Of a DNA stretch of 64,000 bases, positions 16,838 to 25,157 are shown one piece after another. The translations under genes were made by a program, and so were the position numbers. The notes beneath the pieces were generated by a model, which searched no databases, had not been told where the DNA came from, and saw only the letters and a list, made by a program, of their open reading frames with translations. The stretch is from RPQJ01 sp963754535 (GTDB lineage Bacteria; Pseudomonadota; Gammaproteobacteria; Steroidobacterales; Steroidobacteraceae), in contig CAVWGG010000009.1 in the NCBI GenBank assembly GCA_963754535.1, positions 62,001 through 126,000 on the forward strand, read 5' to 3'. Position 1 is the stretch's first letter; the number at the start of each line of letters is the position of its first letter.

Positions 16838-17958
16838 AATTCGAAACGCTCGCCACACACGCCGGGCGCGAGCCCGACGCCGCCACCGGCGCGGTGCGTG
16901 AACCGCTGCACCTGTCCACCACGTTCGAACGCGGCGCGGACGGCACTTACCCGCACGGGTATTACTACTCGCGCAGCGGCAACCCCAACCGCACGTCGCT
17001 CGAACGCGCCATTGCCGCACTGGAACGCGGCAAGGACGCCATCGCATTCGCCTCCGGCTCGGCGGCGACGCTCGCGGTTTTTGCATTGGCAGCGCCGGGC
17101 GGGCGCATCGTCTGCGCTGCGGATTGTTATCACGGCACCACCAAGCAGCTGCGCGACATCGTGCCGCGGTGGGGCGTCGACGTGGAGTTCATCGATGCGT
17201 CGAACCTCACCGAGGTGTCGCAGGCACTCGCGGTGACGACGAGCCTGCTCTGGTTCGAGACCCCGTCGAATCCATTGCTGCGCGTCGCGGATATTGCCGC
17301 GCTCGTCGATCTCGCGCACGAGCGGGGCACGCTGGTCGGCGTCGATAACACCTTCGCGAGCCCCGTGCTGCAGCAACCACTGGTGCTCGGTGCCGATCTC
17401 GTCATGCACAGCACGACGAAGTACCTCGGCGGTCACAGCGACGTGCTTGGCGGCATCGTCGTGACGCGGGATGCGGGCACCGAGTGCGCGGCGTTACGTG
17501 ACTACCAGGCGACGGCGGGAGGCGTGCCCTCGCCGTTCGACTGCTGGCTGGTGCTGCGCAGCCTGCCGACGCTGCCGCTGCGCGTGCGGGCGCAGGCAGC
17601 GAATGCATTGGCTGTCGCGCGCTTCCTGCATGCGGACAAGCGCGTCGAGAAAGTGCATTACGCGGGCCTGCCGGATCACCCGGGTCACGAGATCGCGCTG
17701 CGGCAGATGAATGGCGGATTCGGGGGCGTACTGTCGGTCGAAGTGCCGGGAGGACGCGAGCGGGCGCTGGCTGTGGCGGCGAAGACGCAACTGTTCACGC
17801 GGGCGACGAGCCTGGGCGGGATCGAGAGCCTCATCGAACATCGGCAGTCGATGGAAGGCCCCAACAGCCGGACGCCGCCGGGGCTGCTGCGAATGTCGAT
17901 CGGGCTCGAGCACGTCGACGATCTGCTCGCGGACCTGGATCAGGCGCTCAGCGCCTGA
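16834..17958 (+). CDS. PLP-dependent trans-sulfuration enzyme (cystathionine gamma-synthase/lyase type)
   Basis: Cys/Met-metabolism enzyme of 374 residues. The PLP lysine is K196 in HSTTKYLGGHSD. Other family motifs are YYSRSGNPNRTSLERAIA, FASGSAATLAVF, WFETPSNPLLRV, GVDNTFASPVLQQPL and, near the C terminus, SLGGIESLIEHRQSM. Residues deciding between gamma-synthase, gamma-lyase and O-acyl-homoserine sulfhydrylase are not clear to me. The gene is coupled by ATGA to the DhaL-DegV gene, an unexpected partner. Confidence 0.9.
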   Translation: MKFETLATHAGREPDAATGAVREPLHLSTTFERGADGTYPHGYYYSRSGNPNRTSLERAIAALERGKDAIAFASGSAATLAVFALAAPGGRIVCAADCYHGTTKQLRDIVPRWGVDVEFIDASNLTEVSQALAVTTSLLWFETPSNPLLRVADIAALVDLAHERGTLVGVDNTFASPVLQQPLVLGADLVMHSTTKYLGGHSDVLGGIVVTRDAGTECAALRDYQATAGGVPSPFDCWLVLRSLPTLPLRVRAQAANALAVARFLHADKRVEKVHYAGLPDHPGHEIALRQMNGGFGGVLSVEVPGGRERALAVAAKTQLFTRATSLGGIESLIEHRQSMEGPNSRTPPGLLRMSIGLEHVDDLLADLDQALSA

Positions 17959-18007
17959 TCGCGTCGGGACTTTCGGATTCCATTTCTTGCGTGCGGCCGC
18001 CGGCGGA

Positions 18008-18102
18008 TTCCGGAGAGTCTCCGAGGGCACGCCGTAAATACGTCCCTGTAGGCTCGCGCGCGCCGTCCATGGCGCGCGACGGCCCTCCGAGACTCTCCGG
18101 AA
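18008..18102 (+). repeat. Palindromic repeat element, copy 1
   Basis: Arms of 21 nt (18008-18028 and 18082-18102, beginning TTCCGGAGAGTC) match as an inverted repeat at 20 of 21 positions. They enclose a 53-nt core that begins ACGCCGT and contains GGCTCGCGCGCGCCGT and CCATGGCGCGCGAC. The core equals copy 2 (read on the other strand) at 44 of 53 positions, while the arm sequence is different. Each arm also contains its own short inverted repeat (CGGAGA-G-TCTCCG). Confidence 0.9.
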
Positions 18103-18265
18103 CCTTCTGCGTCACACACGCAGAAATTCACCTCGCCAGCTTGTTCGACGCGCCCAGGCGGGCGCTGATGGGCGCGCGACCACTGGTCGCGTGCCAAGCC
18201 GCACGCGCGCGTGCCTTGGCGACAGCCGATCGCGTCAGCTGACCGCGCAGCAAATGGAGGCGTGC

Positions 18266-18374
18266 TCGTTTCCTGAGCGCTCGGGCAGGGGACCGTCACG
18301 CGCCATGGACGGCGCGTGCGAGCCCCCATGGATGGGTTCACGGCGTGTCCCCTGCCCGAGCGCTCAGGAGACGA
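18266..18374 (-). repeat. Palindromic repeat element, copy 2
   Basis: Arms of 28 nt (18266-18293 and 18347-18374) pair with a single G-T mismatch; the inner 23 bp (TCCTGAGCGCTCGGGCAGGG...) are perfect. The 53-nt core (18294-18346) contains CGCGCCATGGACGGCGCG and, read on the minus strand, begins ACGCCGTGAACCCATCC. It lies in inverted orientation to copy 1, 163 bases away. Confidence 0.92.
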
Positions 18375-18427
18375 AGCGCGCCGACTATTTTTTTTCGAAC
18401 GGCGAGTTCAGCCGCGATCGCTGTCGC

Positions 18428-18982
18428 TCAAGGCTTCGCGATCGGGCGGCCCTTCTCGACCCACGCGTTCATGTCACCCTCGAGATGGGACAGGCGCGTA
18501 TAGCCATTCGCCGCCAGCACGTCGGCAGCGATCCCCGCGCGCCGACCCGACTTGCAATACAGCACCACGTCCTTGTCTTTCGGCACTTCCGCCAGCCGTG
18601 ACGCGAGCTGGTCGTAAGGCACGTTGACCGCACCCGGTACGTGGCCTTCCGCGTATTCCTGCGGCGTGCGCACGTCGAGCACGAACAGGTGCCTGGGCTG
18701 CTGCGACTGCCGTTCGAGCAGCGCGTCCTGGCTGATCGGCGTTGCAACGAACGTGGCGGGTGCGGCGGCCGGCGCCGCGGCAGCCTGAACCGGCGTCGTT
18801 GCAGGTTCGCCGGCAACTGCAGGCGCCGTGAAGGCAACCCACAGCGCGCCGGCAATCAGCAATGCAGCAAGACCACGCTTCGCCTGCAGCACGCGCTTTG
18901 CATTCGGCCGTCGGTCGTACGGGATCGCACGGGAGGCGATGCCGGCATCAACACGGCGACGAGGCGGGACGTTCCTGTTCAT
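18428..18982 (-). CDS. Rhodanese-domain protein, exported or membrane-anchored
   Basis: A 184-residue protein with one rhodanese domain (about 80-180): FVLDVRTPQEYAEGHVPGAV, then the active-site loop LYCKSGRRAG with Cys143, then LEGDMNAWVEKGRP. A hydrophobic segment at about 37-55 (GLAALLIAGALWVAFTAPAVA) and an Ala/Pro linker suggest a periplasmic location. The likely activity is sulfur transfer, or sulfur/redox sensing, on the loop cysteine. The stop is followed by the hairpin-rich region. Confidence 0.88.
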   Translation of the reverse strand: MNRNVPPRRRVDAGIASRAIPYDRRPNAKRVLQAKRGLAALLIAGALWVAFTAPAVAGEPATTPVQAAAAPAAAPATFVATPISQDALLERQSQQPRHLFVLDVRTPQEYAEGHVPGAVNVPYDQLASRLAEVPKDKDVVLYCKSGRRAGIAADVLAANGYTRLSHLEGDMNAWVEKGRPIAKP

Positions 18983-19016
18983 GACGGTGCGTTTCCTTCG
19001 AGATGTATCGCGTCAC

Positions 19017-19571
19017 TCATTTCGTCGGCGACGGGGCGGCGGCAGCGTCCCAACGTTGCGGCACTTGCTGGAGCTTGGTCATATCGTAGCCGAGGTCACG
19101 CACGCGCCGTTCCAGCTGTGCGTAATCGTCGGCCGACAGCTTGGGAGTACGCGCCATTATCCAGACATAGTCCAGCGCGCTGCGCGCGATGATCGTCTGC
19201 GTGTACGCCGGATCGACGTACGCAATCAGGTATTCAGCCTTGATCGGCCAGATGAATTGCATGCCCCAGATGGCATTGCCCGTGCCCTCGCGCACGAAGC
19301 CGCGAGGACGCATCACCTTCTCGGGCCCGTCGAACGCACCGTCGCGGTAGGTGAAGGTCGTCGCGATGCTGCCGTCCTTGTCGAGACGGTACGACTCGAT
19401 CGCGTTGTGCGCACCCACCTCGAACCGTGTCGGGATGTTGGCGATCACGTACCAGTCGCCCATGAAGCGATTGATGTCGACGTCCTTCGCTACGGGCATG
19501 GTCGGGGCGCCGCTGCACCCGGCGAACAGCGCAACGGCGGGCAGGCAGGCGGCCGTCAGGATTCTGCGCAT
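19017..19571 (-). CDS. Outer-membrane lipoprotein lipocalin (Blc family)
   Basis: A 184-residue bacterial lipocalin that may bind lysophospholipid or other membrane lipids. The signal MRRILTAACLPAVALFAGC places the lipidated cysteine at residue 19, which is why ATG at 19571 is chosen over an upstream start at 19616. Family motifs are INRFMGDWYVIANIPTRFE (the GxW lipocalin box), YRLDKDGSIATTFTYRDG, YLIAYVDPAYTQTIIAR and YVWIMARTP. It stands alone between rhodanese and Rid genes on the same strand. Confidence 0.92.
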   Translation of the reverse strand: MRRILTAACLPAVALFAGCSGAPTMPVAKDVDINRFMGDWYVIANIPTRFEVGAHNAIESYRLDKDGSIATTFTYRDGAFDGPEKVMRPRGFVREGTGNAIWGMQFIWPIKAEYLIAYVDPAYTQTIIARSALDYVWIMARTPKLSADDYAQLERRVRDLGYDMTKLQQVPQRWDAAAAPSPTK

Positions 19572-19625
19572 GTCGATGAGACTCCGTGGGTGGTCAGAAG
19601 TTTCGGCTGGCGACACGCCCCGGAT

Positions 19626-20033
19626 TCATATGTCCGCCGTCGTGACGTACGCATCCGCTTCGATTTCGACCAGCATGGCGGGATCGACGAGCCCGCTGAC
19701 TTCCACCATCGCAGAGGCAGGACGGATCGCGCCGAACACCTCACCGTGCGCGCGACCGATCGCTTCCCACTGTGCGATGTCGCGCACATAGATGCGCGTC
19801 CGCACGACGTCCTCGAGGCGCGCACCCGCGCGCTCGAGCGCTGCCCCGATGTTGGCGAGGACCTGGCGCGTCTGGGCGCCGGCGTCGTCACCACCCACGA
19901 GCCGGCCATCGGGGCCCGTGGCCGTCGTCCCCGACACGAACACCATCGGTCCGACCCGGACCGCGCGCGAGTACCCGACCACGGGTTCCCACGGTGTTCC
20001 GGTCGCATAGTTGGTTCGGGTTGCCCAGGTCAT
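19626..20033 (-). CDS. Rid (YjgF/YER057c/UK114) family protein without the RidA arginine
   Basis: A 135-residue protein of the Rid superfamily. It begins MTWATRTNYATGTPWEP, with fold motifs GPMVFVSGTTATGPDG and QVLANIGAALERAGARLEDV. True RidA enamine/imine deaminases carry an arginine in a PAR(S/T) motif near residue 105. Here that position is RPASAMVEVSG, with serine in place of arginine, so this belongs to one of the other Rid groups and should not be assumed to be a deaminase. The start ATGA overlaps the stop of the GNAT gene. Confidence 0.88.
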   Translation of the reverse strand: MTWATRTNYATGTPWEPVVGYSRAVRVGPMVFVSGTTATGPDGRLVGGDDAGAQTRQVLANIGAALERAGARLEDVVRTRIYVRDIAQWEAIGRAHGEVFGAIRPASAMVEVSGLVDPAMLVEIEADAYVTTADI

Positions 20034-20545
20034 GCGCGTACCCCTCCTTGCTCGTCGCTTGCGGCCAGCGCCAGCAGAGCGTCGCCGCTCACCCGCTGTA
20101 CGGTCCAGTCGTCCAGCGGCAACGCGCCGAGCTTGCGATAGAAAGCGATCGCCGGCTCGTTCCAGTCGAGTACCGACCATTCGAAGCGCGCGCACCCGCG
20201 CTCGACGGTGACGCACGCCAGGTAGCGCAACAATGCCTCGCCATAGCCCCTCCCGCGAAACGCCGGGCGCACGAACAGGTCCTCGAGGTAGAGGCCGGGC
20301 CGGCCCGCGAAGGTCGAGTAGTTGTGGAACCAGAGGGCGAAGCCGACGGGCTCGTCTCCGACGCGTGCGATGACTGCCTCCGCATAGGCACGCGGCCCGA
20401 ACAGGTCGCGGAGCACGTCGTCCGGCGTGATGCGAACCTCATGGAGCAGCCGCTCGTACTCCGCTAGTTCGCGCACCAGGGCGACGATCAGCGCGGTGTC
20501 GGAGGGTTGGGCCGGCTCGATACGGAGCGGTTCTGGCGCGGTCAT
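20030..20545 (-). CDS. GNAT-family N-acetyltransferase, diamine/spermidine type
   Basis: A 171-residue acetyl-CoA transferase. The order RIEPAQPSDTALIVALVREL, GFALWFHNYSTFAGRPGLYLEDLFV and RPAFRGRGYGEALLRYLA (the acetyl-CoA loop) followed by WSVLDWNEPAIAFYRKLGA is the pattern of spermidine/diamine acetyltransferase homologues. The ATG at 20545 has GAGGTG in front; a GTG at 20554 would add three residues. It is coupled to the Rid gene and divergent from the LysR gene. Confidence 0.9.
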   Translation of the reverse strand: MTAPEPLRIEPAQPSDTALIVALVRELAEYERLLHEVRITPDDVLRDLFGPRAYAEAVIARVGDEPVGFALWFHNYSTFAGRPGLYLEDLFVRPAFRGRGYGEALLRYLACVTVERGCARFEWSVLDWNEPAIAFYRKLGALPLDDWTVQRVSGDALLALAASDEQGGVRA

Positions 20546-20653
20546 GGCGCACACCTCATTTCTATAGTTTCCCTCGATAGCTGGCCGCGAATGCCCTTGA
20601 TTACCTAGCCTTCACGCCGTATTGTTAATCGTCATTTTACTCGAAGGCAGCCG

Positions 20654-21580
20654 ATGGCGCCCCCTCCGGACCGTTTGCCGCTCAACGCCCTGCGCGTTTT
20701 CGAGGCCGTTGCTGCTCACCTGAGCTTCACTGCGGCGGCCAAGGAACTCGGCGTCACCACGGCCGCTGTCAGCGCGCAGATCAAGGCGCTCGAAGCCGAC
20801 ATCGGCGTGCCGCTGTTCCGTCGTCATACGCGCGCCGTGGCCCTCACCCAGGAAGGCGCCGAACTGCTGCCCGGCGTCCGCCGCGGGCTGGAAGAACTGC
20901 GTCGCTCGGTCGAACGCATCCGGCGCGAACGCGTCGGCGGCATGCTCAACCTGAGCGTGCCAAACGAGTTCCTGCAGCGCTGGCTGCTGCCGCGCCTCGG
21001 CGAGTTTACGCGCCGGCACCCAGAGATCGAGGTTCGGTTCGGGCCGCCCCGCGCGGCCGGGCTCGACTTCGGTCGCGACGACTTCCACGCCGCCATCGTC
21101 TACGGCCCCGGCCAGTGGGCCGGCCTCAAGGCCGAGCGCCTGCTCGACGAATACGTGTTCCCGGTCTGCAGCCCCGCCCTGCTCGCCAAGTTCGGCCCGA
21201 TCGACACCGTCGCGGATTTCGCGCGCTACCCCTTGATCCACAGCCGCACGGAGCCGTGGCAGGACTGGCTGCGACGCGTCGGCGGCGACACGACGCGCGC
21301 TGACACCAACCCGCCGATGGAAGATTCCGCGGCGTCCCTCGTCGCCGTCGAACAAGGCAAGGGCGTGGCACTGGCACGCTGGTCACTGGTCGCGGCCGAC
21401 ATCGCCGCGGGCCGCCTGGCACGTCCAATGCTGCCAAGCGTACTGCAGCGGAATGCCTGGTTCCTCGTGGCCCCTCCGGCGAACTTTTCATTGCCTAAGG
21501 TCGTGCGGTTCCGGGCGTGGCTGCTCGATTGCTGCCGCGAGTTTGCACCGCCCGTGGGCGAGACTCTGGGCGTGGAGTAG
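20654..21580 (+). CDS. LysR-family transcriptional regulator, GcvA-like
   Basis: A 308-residue regulator. The N-terminal winged helix opens LPLNALRVFEAVAAHLSF and continues AAKELGVTTAAVSAQIKALE, the style of GcvA and AmpR relatives. The rest is the two-lobed ligand domain (MLNLSVPNEFLQRWLLPRLGEF; VEQGKGVALARWSLVAADIAAGRL). It is divergent from the GNAT-Rid pair, which it may control through the 108-base AT-richer gap, but no operator is clear. Confidence 0.92.
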   Translation: MAPPPDRLPLNALRVFEAVAAHLSFTAAAKELGVTTAAVSAQIKALEADIGVPLFRRHTRAVALTQEGAELLPGVRRGLEELRRSVERIRRERVGGMLNLSVPNEFLQRWLLPRLGEFTRRHPEIEVRFGPPRAAGLDFGRDDFHAAIVYGPGQWAGLKAERLLDEYVFPVCSPALLAKFGPIDTVADFARYPLIHSRTEPWQDWLRRVGGDTTRADTNPPMEDSAASLVAVEQGKGVALARWSLVAADIAAGRLARPMLPSVLQRNAWFLVAPPANFSLPKVVRFRAWLLDCCREFAPPVGETLGVE

Positions 21581-21673
21581 GCGCCAGGCCGGCATCTCCC
21601 CCCCTTGGCGGGCAACGCGGGTTGGCGTAGCGTGACGTCAAACTAGAACAACGTCGGGAAGGGAACCCCCTCC

Positions 21674-21985
21674 ATGGCCAGCCCAAGCAATCCGCGACCG
21701 CCCCGTCTCCGCTATCACGCCGTCAGCATCATGTCGGGCCCCGACGCCTGCGCACAAGCCAAGGCGTTGAAGGGCGTGCGCCTGCTTTCACTCTCGGCGC
21801 CGCGGCTGCCGATCGTCGGCTGCACCAACCCCGACGGCTGTCGCTGCAAGTTCCAGCACCACGAAGATCGACGCGCGGGTCCCAGGCGCTCGGGATTGCG
21901 CACGTCGACGCAAGCGGTCTGGTCGGCGGGCGACAACCGGCGCCGCTCCAGCGGCCGGCGCGACAGCGACTACGCCGACGACTGA
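21674..21985 (+). CDS. Small Cys/His-rich conserved hypothetical protein
   Basis: A 103-residue basic protein of unknown role. The centre holds VGCTNPDGCRCKFQHHEDRR, with C50, C56, C58, H62 and H63, which looks like a compact metal-binding site. The tail is rich in Arg, Ser and Asp. GGGAAGGGAAC lies just before the ATG. I do not know a named family. It is convergent with the EEP-family gene. A metal-binding or nucleic-acid-binding role is only a guess. Confidence 0.7.
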   Translation: MASPSNPRPPRLRYHAVSIMSGPDACAQAKALKGVRLLSLSAPRLPIVGCTNPDGCRCKFQHHEDRRAGPRRSGLRTSTQAVWSAGDNRRRSSGRRDSDYADD

Positions 21986-21991
21986 TCGCGG

Positions 21992-22948
21992 CTACGGCAG
22001 CCGCAACGTGACCTGCAGCGGCCGGTGATCCGATCCAACGTACGGACCAATCTCATGGGCAGTGACGCAGCTGCCAGGCGGCACCAGCACGTGATCGATC
22101 GGCAACGCGAGCGGCCAGAATCCCGCCTGCCACGTCGGTCGCCACGCCTCGCCTTCCAGCGCATCGCGCAACCCTGACCCGGACACGAGCCGCGCGAACG
22201 CCGGTGCGTACGGCGTCAGGTTGAGGTCCCCCAGCAGGATCGTCGACTCGGGTTGCGTGAGCGCAAGCGCAGCCGCCTGCCGCAGCGCCCGATCGCGCGC
22301 AACCTGCAACTCCGGCACGACGGGCCACCGGGTGTGCAGGGCAATCACTCGCAGCTTGCGTCCATGCACGTCGATGTTCGCGACCAGCGATGGCACGCCG
22401 TCGTCCGCGAAATCCGCCGGCTGCACAGTGTCGATGGGCCAGCGACTGAGCAGCGCGATGCCGTAGGGATCGTCGCGCGGCATGAACTTGCGGTACGGAT
22501 ATTGGCGCGCGAGTGGCTCGAGCGCAGCCACCCACCGTGGCGTGATTTCCTGCAGGACGATGATGTCGGCGTCGCTGCGATTCAGCCAGTCGACCAGCGC
22601 TGCATGATCTGCATTCAGGAACCAGGCGTTCGCGGTCACGACACGCAGCGGTTCACTGCTGCAAGTCCGCGCGGTCGGTTCGTGCGCGTAGGCACGGCCG
22701 CTCAGCAGCACACCGGGCAGCCACTGCATCGCGACGGTAAGGCAGGCAACGACCATCATCCAGGGCCGGCGCAGGACCAGCGAAGCAAGCAGCAGCGCGA
22801 GCGCAGCGGCGCCGACCTGCCAGCGGAAGTGCGCAAACAGCTCGAAAGGCCAGCCGAACGGCGCGAGCAGTGCCGCGACCGAAGCAGCCGCCGTCCCGAT
22901 GAGCCCAACGCTCACCGCGCGCGACCAGGCTCCGCGGGGCAGGCGCAT
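21992..22948 (-). CDS. Membrane-anchored endonuclease/exonuclease/phosphatase family protein
   Basis: A 318-residue protein with two or three N-terminal membrane helices (within about 10-90), then an EEP domain (about 100-318). Catalytic motifs are present in order: TANAWFLN, IIVLQEI (metal-binding Glu), IALHTRWP, LLGDLNLTPY and GSDHRPL. The active site probably faces the periplasm, as in related membrane EEP proteins; the substrate (nucleic acid, phospholipid or sugar phosphate) is unknown. It lies 2 bases after the GntP permease gene and is the last gene of the 29006-21992 transcript. Confidence 0.88.
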   Translation of the reverse strand: MRLPRGAWSRAVSVGLIGTAAASVAALLAPFGWPFELFAHFRWQVGAAALALLLASLVLRRPWMMVVACLTVAMQWLPGVLLSGRAYAHEPTARTCSSEPLRVVTANAWFLNADHAALVDWLNRSDADIIVLQEITPRWVAALEPLARQYPYRKFMPRDDPYGIALLSRWPIDTVQPADFADDGVPSLVANIDVHGRKLRVIALHTRWPVVPELQVARDRALRQAAALALTQPESTILLGDLNLTPYAPAFARLVSGSGLRDALEGEAWRPTWQAGFWPLALPIDHVLVPPGSCVTAHEIGPYVGSDHRPLQVTLRLP

Positions 22949-22950
22949 GG

Positions 22951-24255
22951 CTACAGCAGCAGCAACGCCACGATGAGGCCGACGAAGGGAACGAGGACGG
23001 TCATGCAGAACATGGGCCAGTAGGCCGACTTGTGCGTCTCACGGCACACGCCGCGGATCGTCGTCACAACGTACCCGTTGTGCGGCAGCGAGTCGAGCCC
23101 GCCGGACGCAATCGCAACCACACGATGCAAAGCATTCGCATCCACGCCCAGGCCGAGGTAGTGCGGCGCCAGGATCGGCAAGGCAATGGCCTGGCCTCCA
23201 GAGGCAGATCCGGTCAGGCCCGCGATGAGCGTGACCGCGATCGACGCGCTGATGAGTGGATCGCCAGGCAGCGACGTGAGCGAATCGACCGCCGCAGCGA
23301 AAGCCGGCGACAGCTTCGCGATGGCGCCGAAGCCGACCACGGCGGCGGTGTTCGCAATCGCAATCAGCGCGCCGAGCGTGCCATTGGACACGGCGTGCGG
23401 CAGGTTGATGAAGTAGTTGCGGTTGACGACGAGCACCGTCAGCACGCCGGCAAGCAGCGCAACGATCAGCGCCGACTGCTTGAGGTGGTCGTGCAGCGCA
23501 AACGCAACGCCGAGCACCGCCGCGAGCGGAATCAGGCCCGTCGCCGGATGCGGCAACCCGCCCGTCTTCGGCTGCGGATCGCCATCGCGCACGTCGTAGC
23601 GTTCGCCCGCGACGACGGCGCGACCGATCATCCAGCGCAGCCAGGCAAAACCCAGCGTGGCCATGAGCACTGCGACGACGAGACTGACCTGCCACGCGGC
23701 ATAGGGTGTCGTGCCCAGGTACTGCATCGGGATCCAGTTCTGGATCTCCGGCGAGCCCGCGGAAGTCATCGTGAAGGTGACCGAGCCGAAGGCGATGGTG
23801 CCCGGGATGAACCGCCGCGGCAGGCCGGCCTCGCGGAACAGCGCGAGGGCGAGCGGAAACACCGAGAAGGCGACGACGAACAGGCTCACGCCGCCATACG
23901 TGAGCACTGCGCACGCGCCGATGACGGCGACCAGCGCATGACGCGCGCCGAATCGCTGCACCACCCACTGCGCGACGCTGTCGGCCGCGCCACTATCTTC
24001 CATCACCTTGCCGAAGACCGAGCCGAGCAGGAAGACGAAGAACCACGAGGCGATGAAGCCGCTGAACCCCGTCATGTAGGCTGCGGTGAAGGTCTCCGCG
24101 CCTGCGCCCGCGAGCTGCGGAAACAGCGGCAGGCCGAACGAGAACGCGAGCAGCAGCGCGCAGACGGGTGCCGCCAGCAACAGATCGACGCCGCGCATCG
24201 TCAGGACGATCAGCAGCGCAAGACTGCCGAGCAGTCCGATCCATTCGAGCGTCAT
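22951..24255 (-). CDS. GntP-family proton symporter
   Basis: Inner-membrane permease of 434 residues with 12 or so hydrophobic helices. It resembles GntP/gluconate-type carriers: FVFLLGSVFGKVMEDSGAA, GGVSLFVVAFSVFPLALALF, TFTMTSAGSPEIQNWIPM and GLTGSASGGQAIALPILAP. The substrate is probably a small organic or hydroxy acid. The ATG at 24255 begins MTLEWIGLLG. The gene lies in a catabolic operon with an acyl-CoA ligase and a hydrolase, so its substrate may be a breakdown product made by them. Confidence 0.88.
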   Translation of the reverse strand: MTLEWIGLLGSLALLIVLTMRGVDLLLAAPVCALLLAFSFGLPLFPQLAGAGAETFTAAYMTGFSGFIASWFFVFLLGSVFGKVMEDSGAADSVAQWVVQRFGARHALVAVIGACAVLTYGGVSLFVVAFSVFPLALALFREAGLPRRFIPGTIAFGSVTFTMTSAGSPEIQNWIPMQYLGTTPYAAWQVSLVVAVLMATLGFAWLRWMIGRAVVAGERYDVRDGDPQPKTGGLPHPATGLIPLAAVLGVAFALHDHLKQSALIVALLAGVLTVLVVNRNYFINLPHAVSNGTLGALIAIANTAAVVGFGAIAKLSPAFAAAVDSLTSLPGDPLISASIAVTLIAGLTGSASGGQAIALPILAPHYLGLGVDANALHRVVAIASGGLDSLPHNGYVVTTIRGVCRETHKSAYWPMFCMTVLVPFVGLIVALLLL

Positions 24256-24290
24256 TTGTTGCGTGACTCCGTAAGAGGGACGTGCCCGCC

Positions 24291-25157
24291 TCAGGGAACG
24301 CGCGCGAGGAATTCGTCGATGGCCGCGACGCTGGCGGGCTCGTCCAGCATCGGCGTGTGCCCGCGCTGAGGGACTTCGACGCGCACGAGGTCGGGCTTCT
24401 CTAGCAGCATGCGGTCGAACGTCGCCACGGCGAGGATGTCGGACGTGGCGCCGCGCAATGCGAGCGTCGGCACCGGCCGCAGCGCCGCGAACAATGGCCA
24501 GAGATCCGGCGCAGCGGCGGCCGGCGCGCTGCGCACGGCCTCGCCGATCATCGGATCCATGTCGAGCCGCGGCACGCCGCCGACGTCGCTGTAGCTGCGC
24601 TTCGTGTGGGTGACCCATTCGTCATGCGAGAGACCGGGCATGCCGATCTCATAGGTCGCCCGCACGGTCGCCACGGCTTCATTCCAGCTGGCAGGCGGCG
24701 CATGACGGCCAACGTACGCCGCAATGCGCGCGAGGCCTTCGGGCGCCACTTCGGGACCGACGTCGTTGAGGATGACGCCCGCCACGAGGCTCGGGTTCAT
24801 CGCGGCCAGCAGCATCGAAAGAATTCCACCCAGCGACGTGCCGAGCAGCACGCAACGCGTGACGCCCGCATCGTCCAGCAACAGGCCGATGTCGGCGAGG
24901 TAGGTGCCTGGATGGTAGTTCTGCCAGACCGGGTCGTGCTGTGAACGACCGCGACCGCGCAGGTCGGCGCAGAGCACCCGGCGGTCCTGCCGGATCCGAT
25001 CGGCGACGTGGGTGAAGTCGCGCGAATTGCGCGTCAGGCCGGGCAGGCACAGCACGGGCAGCTTCGACGACTGCGTGAGCGGCGCGAAATCGCGATAGAA
25101 CAGTTGCAGGCCGTCGCCGGAGGTGAAGAACGTTTCAGCGGCGGGGGGCGTGGTCAC
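24291..25157 (-). CDS. Alpha/beta hydrolase
   Basis: A 288-residue serine hydrolase. The oxyanion region is LCLPGLTRNSRDF, followed by LCADLRGRGRS. The nucleophile elbow is LLGTSLGG, the acid lies in LRGATSDILA, and the base is His in PQRGHTPML. The GTG at 25157 overlaps the stop of the acyl-CoA ligase gene (GTGA). It is likely an esterase, lactonase or C-C hydrolase acting in the same pathway as the ligase. The substrate cannot be read from the sequence. Confidence 0.9.
   Translation of the reverse strand: MTTPPAAETFFTSGDGLQLFYRDFAPLTQSSKLPVLCLPGLTRNSRDFTHVADRIRQDRRVLCADLRGRGRSQHDPVWQNYHPGTYLADIGLLLDDAGVTRCVLLGTSLGGILSMLLAAMNPSLVAGVILNDVGPEVAPEGLARIAAYVGRHAPPASWNEAVATVRATYEIGMPGLSHDEWVTHTKRSYSDVGGVPRLDMDPMIGEAVRSAPAAAAPDLWPLFAALRPVPTLALRGATSDILAVATFDRMLLEKPDLVRVEVPQRGHTPMLDEPASVAAIDEFLARVP

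Larger units (their letters stand above)
17959..18427. other. Hairpin-rich non-coding region
   Basis: No convincing gene is present, although GC content is high and open frames exist by chance. It holds two copies of a palindromic repeat in opposite orientation (18008-18102 and 18266-18374). Between them are three smaller hairpins: TTCTGCGT/ACGCAGAA at 18105-18125, GGCGCGCGACCA with its one-mismatch complement at 18171-18195, and GCCAAG..CTTGGC enclosing the palindrome GCACGCGCGCGTGC at 18193-18220. A T8 run lies at 18388-18395. Confidence 0.8.

Noticed and set aside
14582..17086. 834-codon open frame antisense to gspB and the DhaL-DegV gene
   Set aside because: Same GC-skew artefact; its translation has no recognisable domain, while the sense strand does.
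17991..18601. Several open frames through the palindromic repeats at 18008-18374
   Set aside because: They lack ribosome sites and consist of the repeat sequence itself; treated as non-coding. The same repeat is translated only inside ygiQ.
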